Shown in pieces: positions 6,755 through 14,552 of a stretch of DNA of 20,764 nt. A model generated the notes under the pieces. The model searched no databases. It was not told the DNA's origin and worked only from the letters and a program-made list of their open reading frames with translations. Source of the stretch: Candidatus Uhrbacteria bacterium (lineage in GTDB: Bacteria; Patescibacteriota; Patescibacteriia; UBA9934; UBA11717); contig DOMJ01000009.1 in the NCBI GenBank assembly GCA_003509895.1, forward strand, positions 1 through 20,764, written 5' to 3'. The first letter of the stretch is position 1, and every line of letters starts with the position of its first letter. A program made the position numbers and the translations under genes.

Positions 6755-7765
6755 TTAACTTGTAAACACACTGCGTTTGTACGCCTCCAAATTTTCTAAT
6801 GCGATACCCGTTCCACGCGCCACACACAACTGCGTGTCATCCGCAATATAGGTAGGCACACCTGTAGACTCGGCAATCAGTTTGTTGATGTTACGCAATT
6901 GACTAGACCCACCGGACATCACGATTCCCTTATCCATCACGTCCGCAGATAACTCTGGCGGTGTTTTTTGTAACACATCTTTTACCGCGTCCACAATCCC
7001 CTGCATTTCATTGGTAATCGCATCCGTCACATCATCACTATTCACCTTAATCAGTTTTGGCATACCCGTAATCAAATCACGCCCCTTGACCTCCATTTCT
7101 AATTTATCTTCCAAATACATGGCGGATCCGATTTCTATCTTAATCGCCTCTGCCGTGCGTTCGCCAATGGCCAATCCGTACACACGTCGCACGTGATCTT
7201 GAATCGCCGCATCAAAACGGACGCCGCCAATGCGCACGCTTGTGCTTGCCACAATGCCTCCGAGCGAAATAACCGCCATCTCAGACGTTCCTCCACCAAT
7301 ATCTATAATCATATGACCCGACGGACTGCCAATCGGAATATTAGCGCCAATCGCCGCCACAATCGGCTCGGTAATAATATAGGCAGCCTTGGCGCCAGCC
7401 GCAAGCGTTGCGTCTATAACCGCACGACGCTCCGTAGACGTAATGCCTCCCGGCACCGCTACCATCACCTCCGGTCGAATAAACCGTACCCCACCAAGTG
7501 CTTTGTTAATAAAGTAGCGCAACATCGCCTCTGTGGTACGGTAATCTGCAATCACGCCATCTTTCAGCGGACGACGTGCCACAATCGTATCCGGCGTGCG
7601 GCCGAGCATATCTTTTGCTTCTTTTCCGACGGCTAAAACCTTACCATCAATCGTAGACACTGCCACCACGGAGGGCTCGTTTATAATGATTCCTCGTTTT
7701 GGAACGTATACCAAAACGGTCGTCGTCCCAAGATCAATGCCAATTTTCTTCTGAAAGACTGCCAT
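6755..7765 (-). CDS. mreB: rod-shape actin homologue MreB
   Basis: Bacterial actin of 336 residues that forms membrane-bound filaments and guides wall synthesis. Visible signatures are phosphate-1 IGIDLGTTT (8-15), the connect segment with EPIVAAIGANIPI (133-145), phosphate-2 IDIGGGTSE (154-162) and the adenosine motif MSGGSSQLRNI in the last fifth. The length agrees with the family (330-350). It is preceded by a DUF4012 gene (60-nt gap) and followed after 14 nt by the GT4 gene. No mreC, mreD, rodA or pbp2 is found beside it. A TGATAAGAT element 15 nt upstream of the ATG could be an extended -10 box, giving a very short leader. An Mbl-type paralogue cannot be excluded. Confidence 0.95.
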   Translation of the reverse strand: MAVFQKKIGIDLGTTTVLVYVPKRGIIINEPSVVAVSTIDGKVLAVGKEAKDMLGRTPDTIVARRPLKDGVIADYRTTEAMLRYFINKALGGVRFIRPEVMVAVPGGITSTERRAVIDATLAAGAKAAYIITEPIVAAIGANIPIGSPSGHMIIDIGGGTSEMAVISLGGIVASTSVRIGGVRFDAAIQDHVRRVYGLAIGERTAEAIKIEIGSAMYLEDKLEMEVKGRDLITGMPKLIKVNSDDVTDAITNEMQGIVDAVKDVLQKTPPELSADVMDKGIVMSGGSSQLRNINKLIAESTGVPTYIADDTQLCVARGTGIALENLEAYKRSVFTS

Positions 7766-7825
7766 AGGTTTTGTTGGCCTATCTTATCAGAGCTCAACCT
7801 AAAGGGGAAATAGGGACCGCACCGC

Positions 7826-9826
7826 TCAAAAGGCGGTTGGTTTTGTTTCCAATTCTATCTGCACTGTCTGAAACGGTCGTGCCTGCGTGGTGTATGTATA
7901 GCTATCATTAAACCAAAACTCGGATACCTCTGCAGGTGTTGCCGACACAATCGGCATGCCCAAGTCCAGATCCAGATTTAAAGCAACCCCACCAACACCC
8001 GGCTGTCGCTGAATATCCAGAATGTATTCACCTCTCTCCACCATCTCTTTTACATACTCCGGCAATTTATAGGTAAATGACAACTGACCATTGGCACCCG
8101 GCTCCACGGCGGTAAACGTGCCAAACACCGTTGCACCAAACTCCTCACTGATGTCCACCGCTCCTGCCGCCCCCGATGGATTCTTGGTGCGATCATTCAA
8201 CAGTGATCCCTCCACGCGAATTAATTCACTTCCAAGCGGTGCATACACGCGGGTATAGGTTCTGTAGCGCGTCGTGCGATAATCAAATCCTCCCAAATGA
8301 TCATAATTAATCTGCGCGGTCGCGATTAAATCGCCCGATGGATTTGTATGAACCGAGTACGTATAGGCGCGTGTTATGGCCTTATCTGTTTTGAGTGCGG
8401 CCAAATTTGTATCCACAATCATCAAATGATCGTGCTCAGCATGAATCCGTACATCGCCAGCCCAATGCTCTCGCTCAAAAATACGTTGCACCGCCGGATC
8501 CGTGCCATAGACCATAATGTCATTGTTATCGAGCAGCTGTAGAGTGATCTGTGCCAAGGATCCGAGCTGATCTGAGTCCGCATCTTGAAGTCGAGCAAAC
8601 AGAATATCAATCATTTCTCCAATCACATCCTTGCGATCCAACGTCTCAATCCCCTTGTGCACAAAGGCTTGCTCCACCTCAAACTCCAGCACGTCATAAA
8701 AATTTTCCGGGGTAAAGGTAACGGATCCCGTGTCCACATCGCCAAACAATTTTAACAACTCAACACCCAATTGAGGATTGACCAATATCACGCCTTGAAA
8801 ATTCACGCGCGGGGCCGTTACATACTGTTGGTCTGGTAAACGTGTCTCCTGTGCATACAACTCCAACGCCTTTTGCGCAGACGCAGGCACATCCGGTGAC
8901 CAATTGACGTCGCGTAGATACCACGTATCTATCCCGAGGTATCGCTGCATTGGCAGTGGAGGCTTGGCTGTTATTGACCCTTCGGAGGGAAAATCAACCG
9001 CATAGACATCATCGGTAAATATCTCTGCGATTTCTCCATTTTCTACCCGTATCACACCGTACGTTCCCCAAAAACCACCAGTTGGACGTAGTTCGCCGTC
9101 ATTTTGCAAAAACAATAAGTAATGTTGCGCTCCATGAAACCCGCCCATATCCGGCAACACACTCAATATTGGAATCAATACGTTTAACGTGTCATCCAGA
9201 CGACGAATTTGATCCAATAACTCCGTCCGAACAAGGCGCAGACCAAAAAATAATTCATCCCCATCTAACGCCTCCAATCCAAGACGCTGCTGACTTAAAC
9301 GCGCTCGTGCCTGCTCAAGATCCGGCACACGACGGCTCAAAGAAAAAACAAGCTCCTTACGCATCTCTGGCGTCAACTCAGTAAAATGTTCTACACTCGC
9401 CAGACCTTCCACTAATCCTACAGATCGCAAATCCGCTTCAATATCCACGCCAATTTCCAAAAGAATCTTGATTATTTCCAGAGACTGCCGTCCATCGTCC
9501 ACTAATTCAATTAAGGACGCGACTTGATTGCCCAGATAGGGAACCGGCTCTAAAAAATGAAAGAGCTGTACACGGCTTTCTATTGTTTCCAACTCAATAG
9601 TCGCATCTGTGACCGCTGCACTCGCACCAGCGATGTTTCTATTGACCAGCGCCGTTTGCGCATCACCAATACGTTCGCGAATCACACTCGCCCGTTGCAA
9701 TCCATCTACAACCACCAACGCACCCAATCCCAATAAGACAACAAATCCTGCTGCCGTTATTGCTACAATCATCGCAACCTTTTTTTGACGTCTCCCTCGA
9801 TGAAAAAATGCATCTGTGTGCGACAT
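7826..9826 (-). CDS. DUF4012 domain-containing membrane-anchored surface protein
   Basis: Large single-pass protein of 666 residues, unknown function. A basic N-terminus (HRGRRQKK) precedes one membrane helix (about residues 17-44), so most of the chain is outside the membrane. Next come helical segments with GDAQTALVNRNIAGASAAV and PVPYLGNQ, then the DUF4012 block HYLLFLQNDGELRPTGGFWGTYG, a strongly conserved signature of that family. The C-terminal third is beta-rich. DUF4012 proteins are frequent in Parcubacteria, Microgenomates and Actinobacteria, often near glycosyltransferases. The start at 9826 is supported by TGCTATACT 8 nt upstream. The longer GTG start at 9844 would lie across that box. 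It lies between a GT2 gene and mreB, consistent with a role in cell envelope or exopolysaccharide assembly. Confidence 0.88.
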   Translation of the reverse strand: MSHTDAFFHRGRRQKKVAMIVAITAAGFVVLLGLGALVVVDGLQRASVIRERIGDAQTALVNRNIAGASAAVTDATIELETIESRVQLFHFLEPVPYLGNQVASLIELVDDGRQSLEIIKILLEIGVDIEADLRSVGLVEGLASVEHFTELTPEMRKELVFSLSRRVPDLEQARARLSQQRLGLEALDGDELFFGLRLVRTELLDQIRRLDDTLNVLIPILSVLPDMGGFHGAQHYLLFLQNDGELRPTGGFWGTYGVIRVENGEIAEIFTDDVYAVDFPSEGSITAKPPLPMQRYLGIDTWYLRDVNWSPDVPASAQKALELYAQETRLPDQQYVTAPRVNFQGVILVNPQLGVELLKLFGDVDTGSVTFTPENFYDVLEFEVEQAFVHKGIETLDRKDVIGEMIDILFARLQDADSDQLGSLAQITLQLLDNNDIMVYGTDPAVQRIFEREHWAGDVRIHAEHDHLMIVDTNLAALKTDKAITRAYTYSVHTNPSGDLIATAQINYDHLGGFDYRTTRYRTYTRVYAPLGSELIRVEGSLLNDRTKNPSGAAGAVDISEEFGATVFGTFTAVEPGANGQLSFTYKLPEYVKEMVERGEYILDIQRQPGVGGVALNLDLDLGMPIVSATPAEVSEFWFNDSYTYTTQARPFQTVQIELETKPTAF

Positions 9827-9834
9827 ATGATTCC

Positions 9835-9843
9835 AGTATAGCA
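9835..9843 (-). promoter_or_regulatory. extended -10 promoter of the DUF4012 gene
   Basis: The minus strand reads TGCTATACT, 8 nt before the ATG at 9826. A start about 7 nt downstream gives a leaderless or 1-nt leader message. It lies at the junction with the upstream GT2 gene, so DUF4012 may be transcribed both by read-through and from this internal promoter. Confidence 0.55.
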
Positions 9844-9845
9844 CG

Positions 9846-10868
9846 CTAAGTCACAGACGCGTTGATAACCGAAGCGCGTTCCCGTGATGCTCGTTTTAGT
9901 TCTTGTCGCTTTTTCCACAAAGAAGGAAAACACGTTGCAAAGGATCGCACATAATCAAGACCGTGTCTGTCACCAAAAACCATTTTAAGCGTACTCCCTG
10001 TATGCCGGTAAAGAAGAGGAAACACACGCGTCACCAGGTGACCAAGGGACAGATGTTTAACCAAACAAAAGAGTCGATCTCGTTGACGCAGCCCACGCAA
10101 GCGATTGCCGGCAACATCCGCTTGTTCACCGTACACGCCACTAAATGTATACGCGCGCGCATCAGACGTAACGGCAAGCCCCCAACCGGATCTCTGCAAG
10201 CGCCAGGCAAGGTCCACAAAACATTCTTCTGTTTTAAAATCCGTATCAAAAAATTGTTCTCCCGTGTGTTGAACGCTTTCCAGTGCCGAAAGTCTCAAAA
10301 GAACACAGGCATCAGACAACGCAAAAACACGCGAGCATCCATCATACTGACCCCTATTTACTTCTCCGCATCCAAGATCCATCACGGTCAAACCGCTTGT
10401 CAGGACTCGTCCGGCCGAGGCAAAGTGATCCGACTCCACCCGTTCGCGCAGTGCTTCATCGGATCTGTTTTCTTCAAACAGTTTTAGCACAAGCGGACCC
10501 ACGGCTCCCAATGTAGAATCTGCGTCTAACTGCGCAACAAGAGCCATGAGGCACTCGTGATCTAACATCGTGTCAATCCGCAAGCACAGCACATACGCCT
10601 GCGATGTTTGTTGATTGTCCGTAGCCTGTAAGGCAAGTCGAATCCCCTGGTTCTGCGCAACGGCCATGCCTCTATTATTTGGGTTGCGTACAAGGACCGT
10701 AGATGGTGACTGCGCTCGTAACATCTCTGCCAATCCATCTGTGGAAGCATTGTCAAGAATCCGTAGGCGAAACGTCTTGTACGTTTGTTCAGACAGCGCC
10801 GTAAGAACCTCCGGCAACGTTGCCATGTTGTTACACGTTACCACGTGTACACTTACGCGAGGGATCAT
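9846..10868 (-). CDS. GT2-family glycosyltransferase, rhamnosyltransferase-like
   Basis: Inverting GT-A enzyme of 340 residues. The opening VSVHVVTCNN and LDNASTDGLAEML (residues about 38-50) form the nucleotide-binding start. VRNPNNRGMAVAQNQGI is the signature loop seen in WbbL/rhamnosyltransferase-type GT2 proteins. LRIDTMLDHECL holds the metal-binding acidic position (D-x-D replaced by I-D-T). CFVDLAWRLQRSGW is the E/D-W acceptor-side motif. The C-terminal 70 residues are basic and partly hydrophobic, suggesting membrane association. The ATG lies immediately after the stop of the preceding membrane GT2 gene (1 nt between), so translation is coupled. The sugar added is not predictable. Confidence 0.88.
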   Translation of the reverse strand: MIPRVSVHVVTCNNMATLPEVLTALSEQTYKTFRLRILDNASTDGLAEMLRAQSPSTVLVRNPNNRGMAVAQNQGIRLALQATDNQQTSQAYVLCLRIDTMLDHECLMALVAQLDADSTLGAVGPLVLKLFEENRSDEALRERVESDHFASAGRVLTSGLTVMDLGCGEVNRGQYDGCSRVFALSDACVLLRLSALESVQHTGEQFFDTDFKTEECFVDLAWRLQRSGWGLAVTSDARAYTFSGVYGEQADVAGNRLRGLRQRDRLFCLVKHLSLGHLVTRVFPLLYRHTGSTLKMVFGDRHGLDYVRSFATCFPSLWKKRQELKRASRERASVINASVT

Positions 10869-10869
10869 A

Positions 10870-12339
10870 CTACCGTCGCTTATTCGTCACATTAAACCCA
10901 AGATATTTTCCAAAGGCAAAGCGTGTCTGTGCATCAATAGCCGGTATGGCTCCAAACAAAATAAACGTAACAGGCAAAAGCGCCCACTGCCCAATAAAGA
11001 TCAGCCATGTCCACCGTCTTACTTGTTTTGGTCTTCGTGGCAGGAGTGAAAAAGAGAGCGCACCGGAAAAAAGAATCCCTAATGCCGCTACTCGCATAAT
11101 CCATTCCAATGTAAACGGTGCGTTATGCGCAATTGCATCCGAACTATTTTTTGCCAACTCCAATGGCAACCATCCCATAATAAAGATGACAATGGGTGCC
11201 GTGGCCCACGTAAACATTCCTTCCAGGTGGTTCCACAACAACCGCCAGCGAATCGTTAATGGAATGGCTTTATCTCTCCAAATGCGCGTAATAATATAGG
11301 GAAAATGTTCAACGCCCCATGCCCAGCGCCGTTGTTGCTTATACAGCGCTCGTAAACTGTTTGCATACCCCGTCCCTGCGACCGCATCCATACTTACCGG
11401 CAAATAGAGAGGCTCTGCTCTATAATCTCCCTTGTACCGCTTAATGCCTTGTAAAAAAATACGGGAGTCTTCCGACACCATATCCTTTTCCCAAAATCCC
11501 ACGTCCACAAGCATTTTAAACGGCATGGAATGTGAAGAAAATGTCCACATGCGATGCGGCCGCGCCAACTCACCAAAGAGCCAAAACGTCGTCCCGAACG
11601 CGGAGATCCGGATCGGTGCCGGGGACTCCCAAATATTATTGTTAAAAACAATCACCGGCTGGTAGCTTGTGCGTTGCGGTTTGCTTGTTGTGGCAAAAGA
11701 ATGTGTTAGGTGAGCAAAGTACTGCCTATGTACAACCGTGTCCACGTCAAAAGAAGAAGCAATGGCACGTTCATAAGCAATCCCGCGACGATCCAGTTCT
11801 TTCTGCACCTGATGTCCGGACCAGTTGAGATTTGATCCTTTCCCCGGAATTTCATCCGGTAAATCCATTGGGTGCTCTGTAACAAATAATCCCCCAAATA
11901 CGTTCCCGTATTTTTTTTGCATAAGCGTGCATACCTTGGAGAAATGTTCGTGTGCCCGTTCTTCTCCGGCCAAAACAATCAAAATGCGCTCATTGGGAAA
12001 CGTTGATTGTTTAATCGTACGCAGCGTCTCATCCACAATCTCCACAGGCTCCTTCACCATAGGCAAAAAAATAACGTGCCAATACTCCTCCCAATGGTCC
12101 ACCTCCGTTTTTAATCGCTCCATCCAATCTGTTCTCTCGGCAATACGATGCTGTCGCCACGCATGAATCACAAAAACAATAAAATACAGCACGCGATACA
12201 TCCAGTAGAGATCAAACACGATAATAACCTCAATGGCTAGGATTGGCGCAAAAAATGACAAGGCGAGTGCCACAACAAACGTGCCCCAAACAAGTGAGGC
12301 AGGAATCATTTCCAAAAACCGATTTTTTCCGTACTGCAT
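10870..12339 (-). CDS. membrane-embedded processive GT2 glycosyltransferase (cellulose/hyaluronan synthase-like)
   Basis: Polytopic enzyme of 489 residues. Two or more membrane helices lie at the N-terminus (about 10-60). Then comes a cytosolic GT-A domain with ILIVLAGEE, the DxD motif in SSFDVDTVVHRQ, the catalytic acid in MVSEDSRIF and the KQQRRWAWGVEHF box, which corresponds to the Q/R-x-x-R-W motif of processive synthases. About four helices follow at the C-terminus (roughly 345-475). This arrangement fits polymer synthesis with transport across the membrane, but a non-processive glycan transferase is possible. No PilZ domain is present, so c-di-GMP control is not indicated. The start at 12339 is chosen because an extended -10 box lies 6 nt upstream. 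The longer frame to 12423 runs through the neighbouring terminator. Confidence 0.85.
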   Translation of the reverse strand: MQYGKNRFLEMIPASLVWGTFVVALALSFFAPILAIEVIIVFDLYWMYRVLYFIVFVIHAWRQHRIAERTDWMERLKTEVDHWEEYWHVIFLPMVKEPVEIVDETLRTIKQSTFPNERILIVLAGEERAHEHFSKVCTLMQKKYGNVFGGLFVTEHPMDLPDEIPGKGSNLNWSGHQVQKELDRRGIAYERAIASSFDVDTVVHRQYFAHLTHSFATTSKPQRTSYQPVIVFNNNIWESPAPIRISAFGTTFWLFGELARPHRMWTFSSHSMPFKMLVDVGFWEKDMVSEDSRIFLQGIKRYKGDYRAEPLYLPVSMDAVAGTGYANSLRALYKQQRRWAWGVEHFPYIITRIWRDKAIPLTIRWRLLWNHLEGMFTWATAPIVIFIMGWLPLELAKNSSDAIAHNAPFTLEWIMRVAALGILFSGALSFSLLPRRPKQVRRWTWLIFIGQWALLPVTFILFGAIPAIDAQTRFAFGKYLGFNVTNKRR

Positions 12340-12345
12340 AGAACA

Positions 12346-12354
12346 AGTATAACA
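12346..12354 (-). promoter_or_regulatory. extended -10 promoter, leaderless, of the surface cluster
   Basis: The minus strand reads TGTTATACT, then six bases (TGTTCT), then the ATG at 12339. A start 7 nt after the box falls on the A of ATG. It lies just after the terminator at 12397-12431, so this is the likely head promoter of the GT2-GT2-DUF4012-MreB-GT4-TrmB unit. Confidence 0.65.
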
Positions 12355-12390
12355 TTCTTTCCCCCCGTTGTTTTTTCTTCGGGCGACAGC

Positions 12391-12432
12391 TCGTCTAAAA
12401 AAACACCCCCTGTCGACTGACAACGGGGGTGC
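12391..12432 (-). terminator. intrinsic terminator after the MscS-like gene
   Basis: On the minus strand CACCCCC and GGGGGTG pair, with an inner TGTC/GACA stem, followed by TTTTTTTAG. The plus strand also has a T-run (CTCTCTTTTTT) after the same stem, so it could act both ways. It lies 13 nt past the stop codon at 12445 and separates two minus-strand operons. Confidence 0.88.
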
Positions 12433-12444
12433 TCTCTTTTTTAT

Positions 12445-13125
12445 TTATTTGTGTCCAATATCTTCTCCCAATTTTTTGATAAAGGCCTTTGCATGTTCCT
12501 GACCACCAAGACCAAATGCCAATCCACCGGCAATAGCGAGCATACCAACCAATCCCATCGTTAATGTTTGCAAGAGCGCAGGTGCAATTCCCAATTGTTC
12601 CATTGCGGCAATAAAGGCAAAGACAAAGACGGCCCATTTAGAGATTCCTGCAAGCAAATGAGCTCCGCCAAGTTTTGAGGCTCTTACGGCAGTCATAACA
12701 ATATCATAAACAAATGACCCCAAAACCACACCCATTAACAAAATCACAGCAGCAATGAAGGCGCTTGGGATATAGAGCACAACGTCATTTAAGAACTGGG
12801 TGATCTGTGACCAACCAAGAACGTCCGCCGCGGCGATTAAGGCAAGAATAATCACAAACCACTTAACGATCCAACCAAACAACATCCCAACATGCAAATT
12901 AAATCCTGCATGCTTGACCATGTCTGTTACGCCCATGTGTTTTAACAGCGTGTCTACCTTAATAGCGGACACAATTTTTTCAACAACAACACGCAACGCC
13001 CATGCGACAATTAACCCAATAATCAAAATAAGAATGGCTCCCAAGAGTTCGGGGAGGAAAGAGAACGTTTGGTTTAGCAGCGACTGAAACGTCACTTGCA
13101 AAACACCGATGGCATCTTGTTGCAT
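12445..13125 (-). CDS. MscS-like / conserved TM-helix repeat membrane protein
   Basis: Small membrane protein of 226 residues with about five hydrophobic segments: LLGAILILIIGLIVAWAL, GWIVKWFVIILALIAAADVL, VLYIPSAFIAAVILLMGVVL, WAVFVFAFIAAMEQLGI and LVGMLAIAGGLAFGLGG. The two TM-helix-repeat type blocks with LPELLGAIL and YIPSAFIAAVI, and the final Gly/Ala-rich helix GGLAFGLGGQEHAK, resemble the pore helix of MscS relatives. The large cytoplasmic vestibule of true MscS is absent, because the chain ends some 20 residues after the pore-like helix. It may be a minimal mechanosensitive channel or a channel-related membrane organiser. It is last in the operon, followed by a strong terminator. Confidence 0.8.
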   Translation of the reverse strand: MQQDAIGVLQVTFQSLLNQTFSFLPELLGAILILIIGLIVAWALRVVVEKIVSAIKVDTLLKHMGVTDMVKHAGFNLHVGMLFGWIVKWFVIILALIAAADVLGWSQITQFLNDVVLYIPSAFIAAVILLMGVVLGSFVYDIVMTAVRASKLGGAHLLAGISKWAVFVFAFIAAMEQLGIAPALLQTLTMGLVGMLAIAGGLAFGLGGQEHAKAFIKKLGEDIGHK

Positions 13126-13153
13126 ACAAGAAAGGTTCGGCCCGAAGGCTCTA

Positions 13154-13432
13154 TTAAGTTAAGAGAGAAAACGCAGAATAGTTTGGGACATCATCCAACT
13201 CCGTCGCATGGATCGTGCTCACAGAAGCTAAAGGTGATCCATTTTGGCACCAGGCCAAAAGTGATTGCAATGCTTCCGTGTTACCGACCATGTGCACCTC
13301 CACGCTTCCATCACCGCGATTGCGTACCCATCCTCGAATACCCAATTTAACGGCCATGTCTTTTAAGGAGTTGCGGTATCCAACACCCTGCACACGTCCT
13401 TCAATACGTACGTGTAACGCGCTTGTCTTCAT
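13154..13432 (-). CDS. acyP: acylphosphatase
   Basis: Hydrolyses acyl phosphates such as carbamoyl or acetyl phosphate. The 92-residue product has the full family signature: VRIEGRVQGVGYRNSLKDMA near residues 8-27, containing the phosphate loop G-R-V-Q-G-V-G-Y-R with the catalytic Arg, then GIRGWVRNRGDGSVEVHMVG with the catalytic Asn. I start at Met 13432 (MKTSALHV), which gives the usual length. The frame open to 13489 adds 19 non-conserved residues and runs into the preceding gene. There is a 53-nt gap after the TsaB-like gene and a 28-nt gap before the MscS-like gene, with a TTCGGGCCGAA palindrome (13136-13146) in the latter. Confidence 0.93.
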   Translation of the reverse strand: MKTSALHVRIEGRVQGVGYRNSLKDMAVKLGIRGWVRNRGDGSVEVHMVGNTEALQSLLAWCQNGSPLASVSTIHATELDDVPNYSAFSLLT

Positions 13433-13485
13433 AAGTATAACACTGCGACCCTGATTTATAGGAGAGTCTGTGGATAAATTTGTGT

Positions 13486-13854
13486 TCAAGACAGTGAGCC
13501 GCGTTGCGAAATGTTCGGCTCTGCTGAGTAGAGTGGTTCCAGTGGCAAAGAAGCCTTTTCCGCCTCCTGTACTTCCTGCTTAAAAACACGTACCGGCACG
13601 CCATGCAGTGGTGCTAACGTATTCACGAGTGCGATTAATCCACGCACGGATGTAAACGATTCTACGTCTGTGGAGACAAGCCAGTTGGTTATATTTTTCC
13701 AGCCGCCCCGCAGTGCAACCGCCAACTCAATTTCCCGTAAATACAGCTCCGAGGGAACAAGCGTGGCTGGGATCTTCTGTATATCAACAGTGGTGACGTC
13801 CACGGTTACGGCAATACGGATTCCTTTTTCCACCAATTGCGTCATCAATAACAT
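13486..13854 (-). CDS. short TsaB-like protein (tRNA t6A pathway), degenerate
   Basis: Protein of 122 residues that resembles the N-terminal half of TsaB, the partner of TsaD in making N6-threonylcarbamoyladenosine at tRNA position 37. Visible are the VDVTTVDIQKI opening, the strand-helix ELYLREIELAVALRGGW, and WLVSTDVESFTSVRGLIALVNTLAPLHGVPV. The last segment lines up with the family block G-P-G-S-F-T-G-L-R-x-G followed by A-x-x-L-A. Here the Gly-Pro-Gly is replaced by Asp-Val-Glu, and the second ASKHA half (normally about 100 more residues) is missing. It begins 1 nt after the stop of the winged-helix regulator. It may be a reduced but working scaffold, since TsaB needs no catalysis, or an unrelated small protein with a chance match. 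Confidence 0.5.
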   Translation of the reverse strand: MLLMTQLVEKGIRIAVTVDVTTVDIQKIPATLVPSELYLREIELAVALRGGWKNITNWLVSTDVESFTSVRGLIALVNTLAPLHGVPVRVFKQEVQEAEKASLPLEPLYSAEPNISQRGSLS

Positions 13855-13855
13855 G

Positions 13856-14467
13856 CTATGGAAGTGCGTTGTGAATTTCTATAAACTCTCCATCCAAAAT
13901 TGACATAAGAAACCTGTCTGAAATATCTCGTCTATACAAGTACTCATCTGTTGGCATAACGGTATAGTTGATTTCACACCCCAGTTCTTGTTCAAATCCT
14001 TCAATGCGTTCCTTTAACGCTTTTTGCTCCGGTGAACCCACGATCAACATATCGGTTTCATTCTCACGGGCGCCGGTAAACATGCCTGTTAAAATCAGTA
14101 CCTGTATCGGCTGTTCGTCTACCAAAATACGCACGAGATCTTGTTGAATTAATACAGAGGCCTTTGCAAATAAGAGGCGTAGCTCTTCGTATAGACCAAA
14201 ATCCTTGTTCACCTGATAATATTTTTTACGATCCTTCTTCCCGTCTTCTACAACCACGTCCTCCATTTCCACCACAACGCCCAACTCAACCAAGTTATTG
14301 AGTTCTCGTCGTACGGAATTGAGCTGTGCGTTAATCTTTCGGGTAAGTTCACGCACAAAGTAACGTGCATCCGGACCTTTGAGAAAAAGTTGCAAGAGTC
14401 TGGATCGTGTCTTTGAACCAAAAAGCTGTTCAATACCAAATCGTTCGTTGTCGCTACCTTTCTTCAT
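13856..14467 (-). CDS. winged-helix regulator fused to a nucleotidyltransferase-like domain
   Basis: Protein of 203 residues. The N-terminal part, FGIEQLFGSKTRSRLLQLFL then YFVRELTRKINAQLNSVRRELNNLVELGVV, is an ArsR/MarR-like winged helix (about residues 10-70), followed by a charged wing with EDGKKDRKKYY. The second part, VLILTGMFTGARENETDMLIVG, has the form of a minimal nucleotidyltransferase (L-x-G-x-F-x-G-x-x-x-x-x-x-D-L-L-I-V-G). The usual G-S catalytic pair is not kept, so it is probably a sensor rather than an enzyme. I place the start at Met 14467 (MKKGSDNERFG), because the longer TTG frame to 14698 overlaps the divergent gene. It leads the operon with TsaB-like, acylphosphatase and MscS-like, and shares an 85-nt divergent promoter region. 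Confidence 0.8.
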   Translation of the reverse strand: MKKGSDNERFGIEQLFGSKTRSRLLQLFLKGPDARYFVRELTRKINAQLNSVRRELNNLVELGVVVEMEDVVVEDGKKDRKKYYQVNKDFGLYEELRLLFAKASVLIQQDLVRILVDEQPIQVLILTGMFTGARENETDMLIVGSPEQKALKERIEGFEQELGCEINYTVMPTDEYLYRRDISDRFLMSILDGEFIEIHNALP

Positions 14468-14552
14468 ACACGTCTGAGAGGTTATCAATAAGCTCGTCCT
14501 CCTCTTTTTGCTATGGTAGTATCCTACGTGAGATATCTCTTTTCCGCAATAT
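14468..14552. promoter_or_regulatory. divergent promoter region with two short palindromes
   Basis: The gap between the regulator and the PP2C-like gene contains TGCTATGGT (14509-14517, plus), an extended -10 candidate for the rightward gene. It also contains GTAG-TATC-CTAC (14516-14527) and the perfect palindrome GAGATATCTC (14530-14539). The palindromes sit at and just after the rightward start point, where a repressor such as the divergent winged-helix protein could bind. No clear -35 box is seen. Confidence 0.45.
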
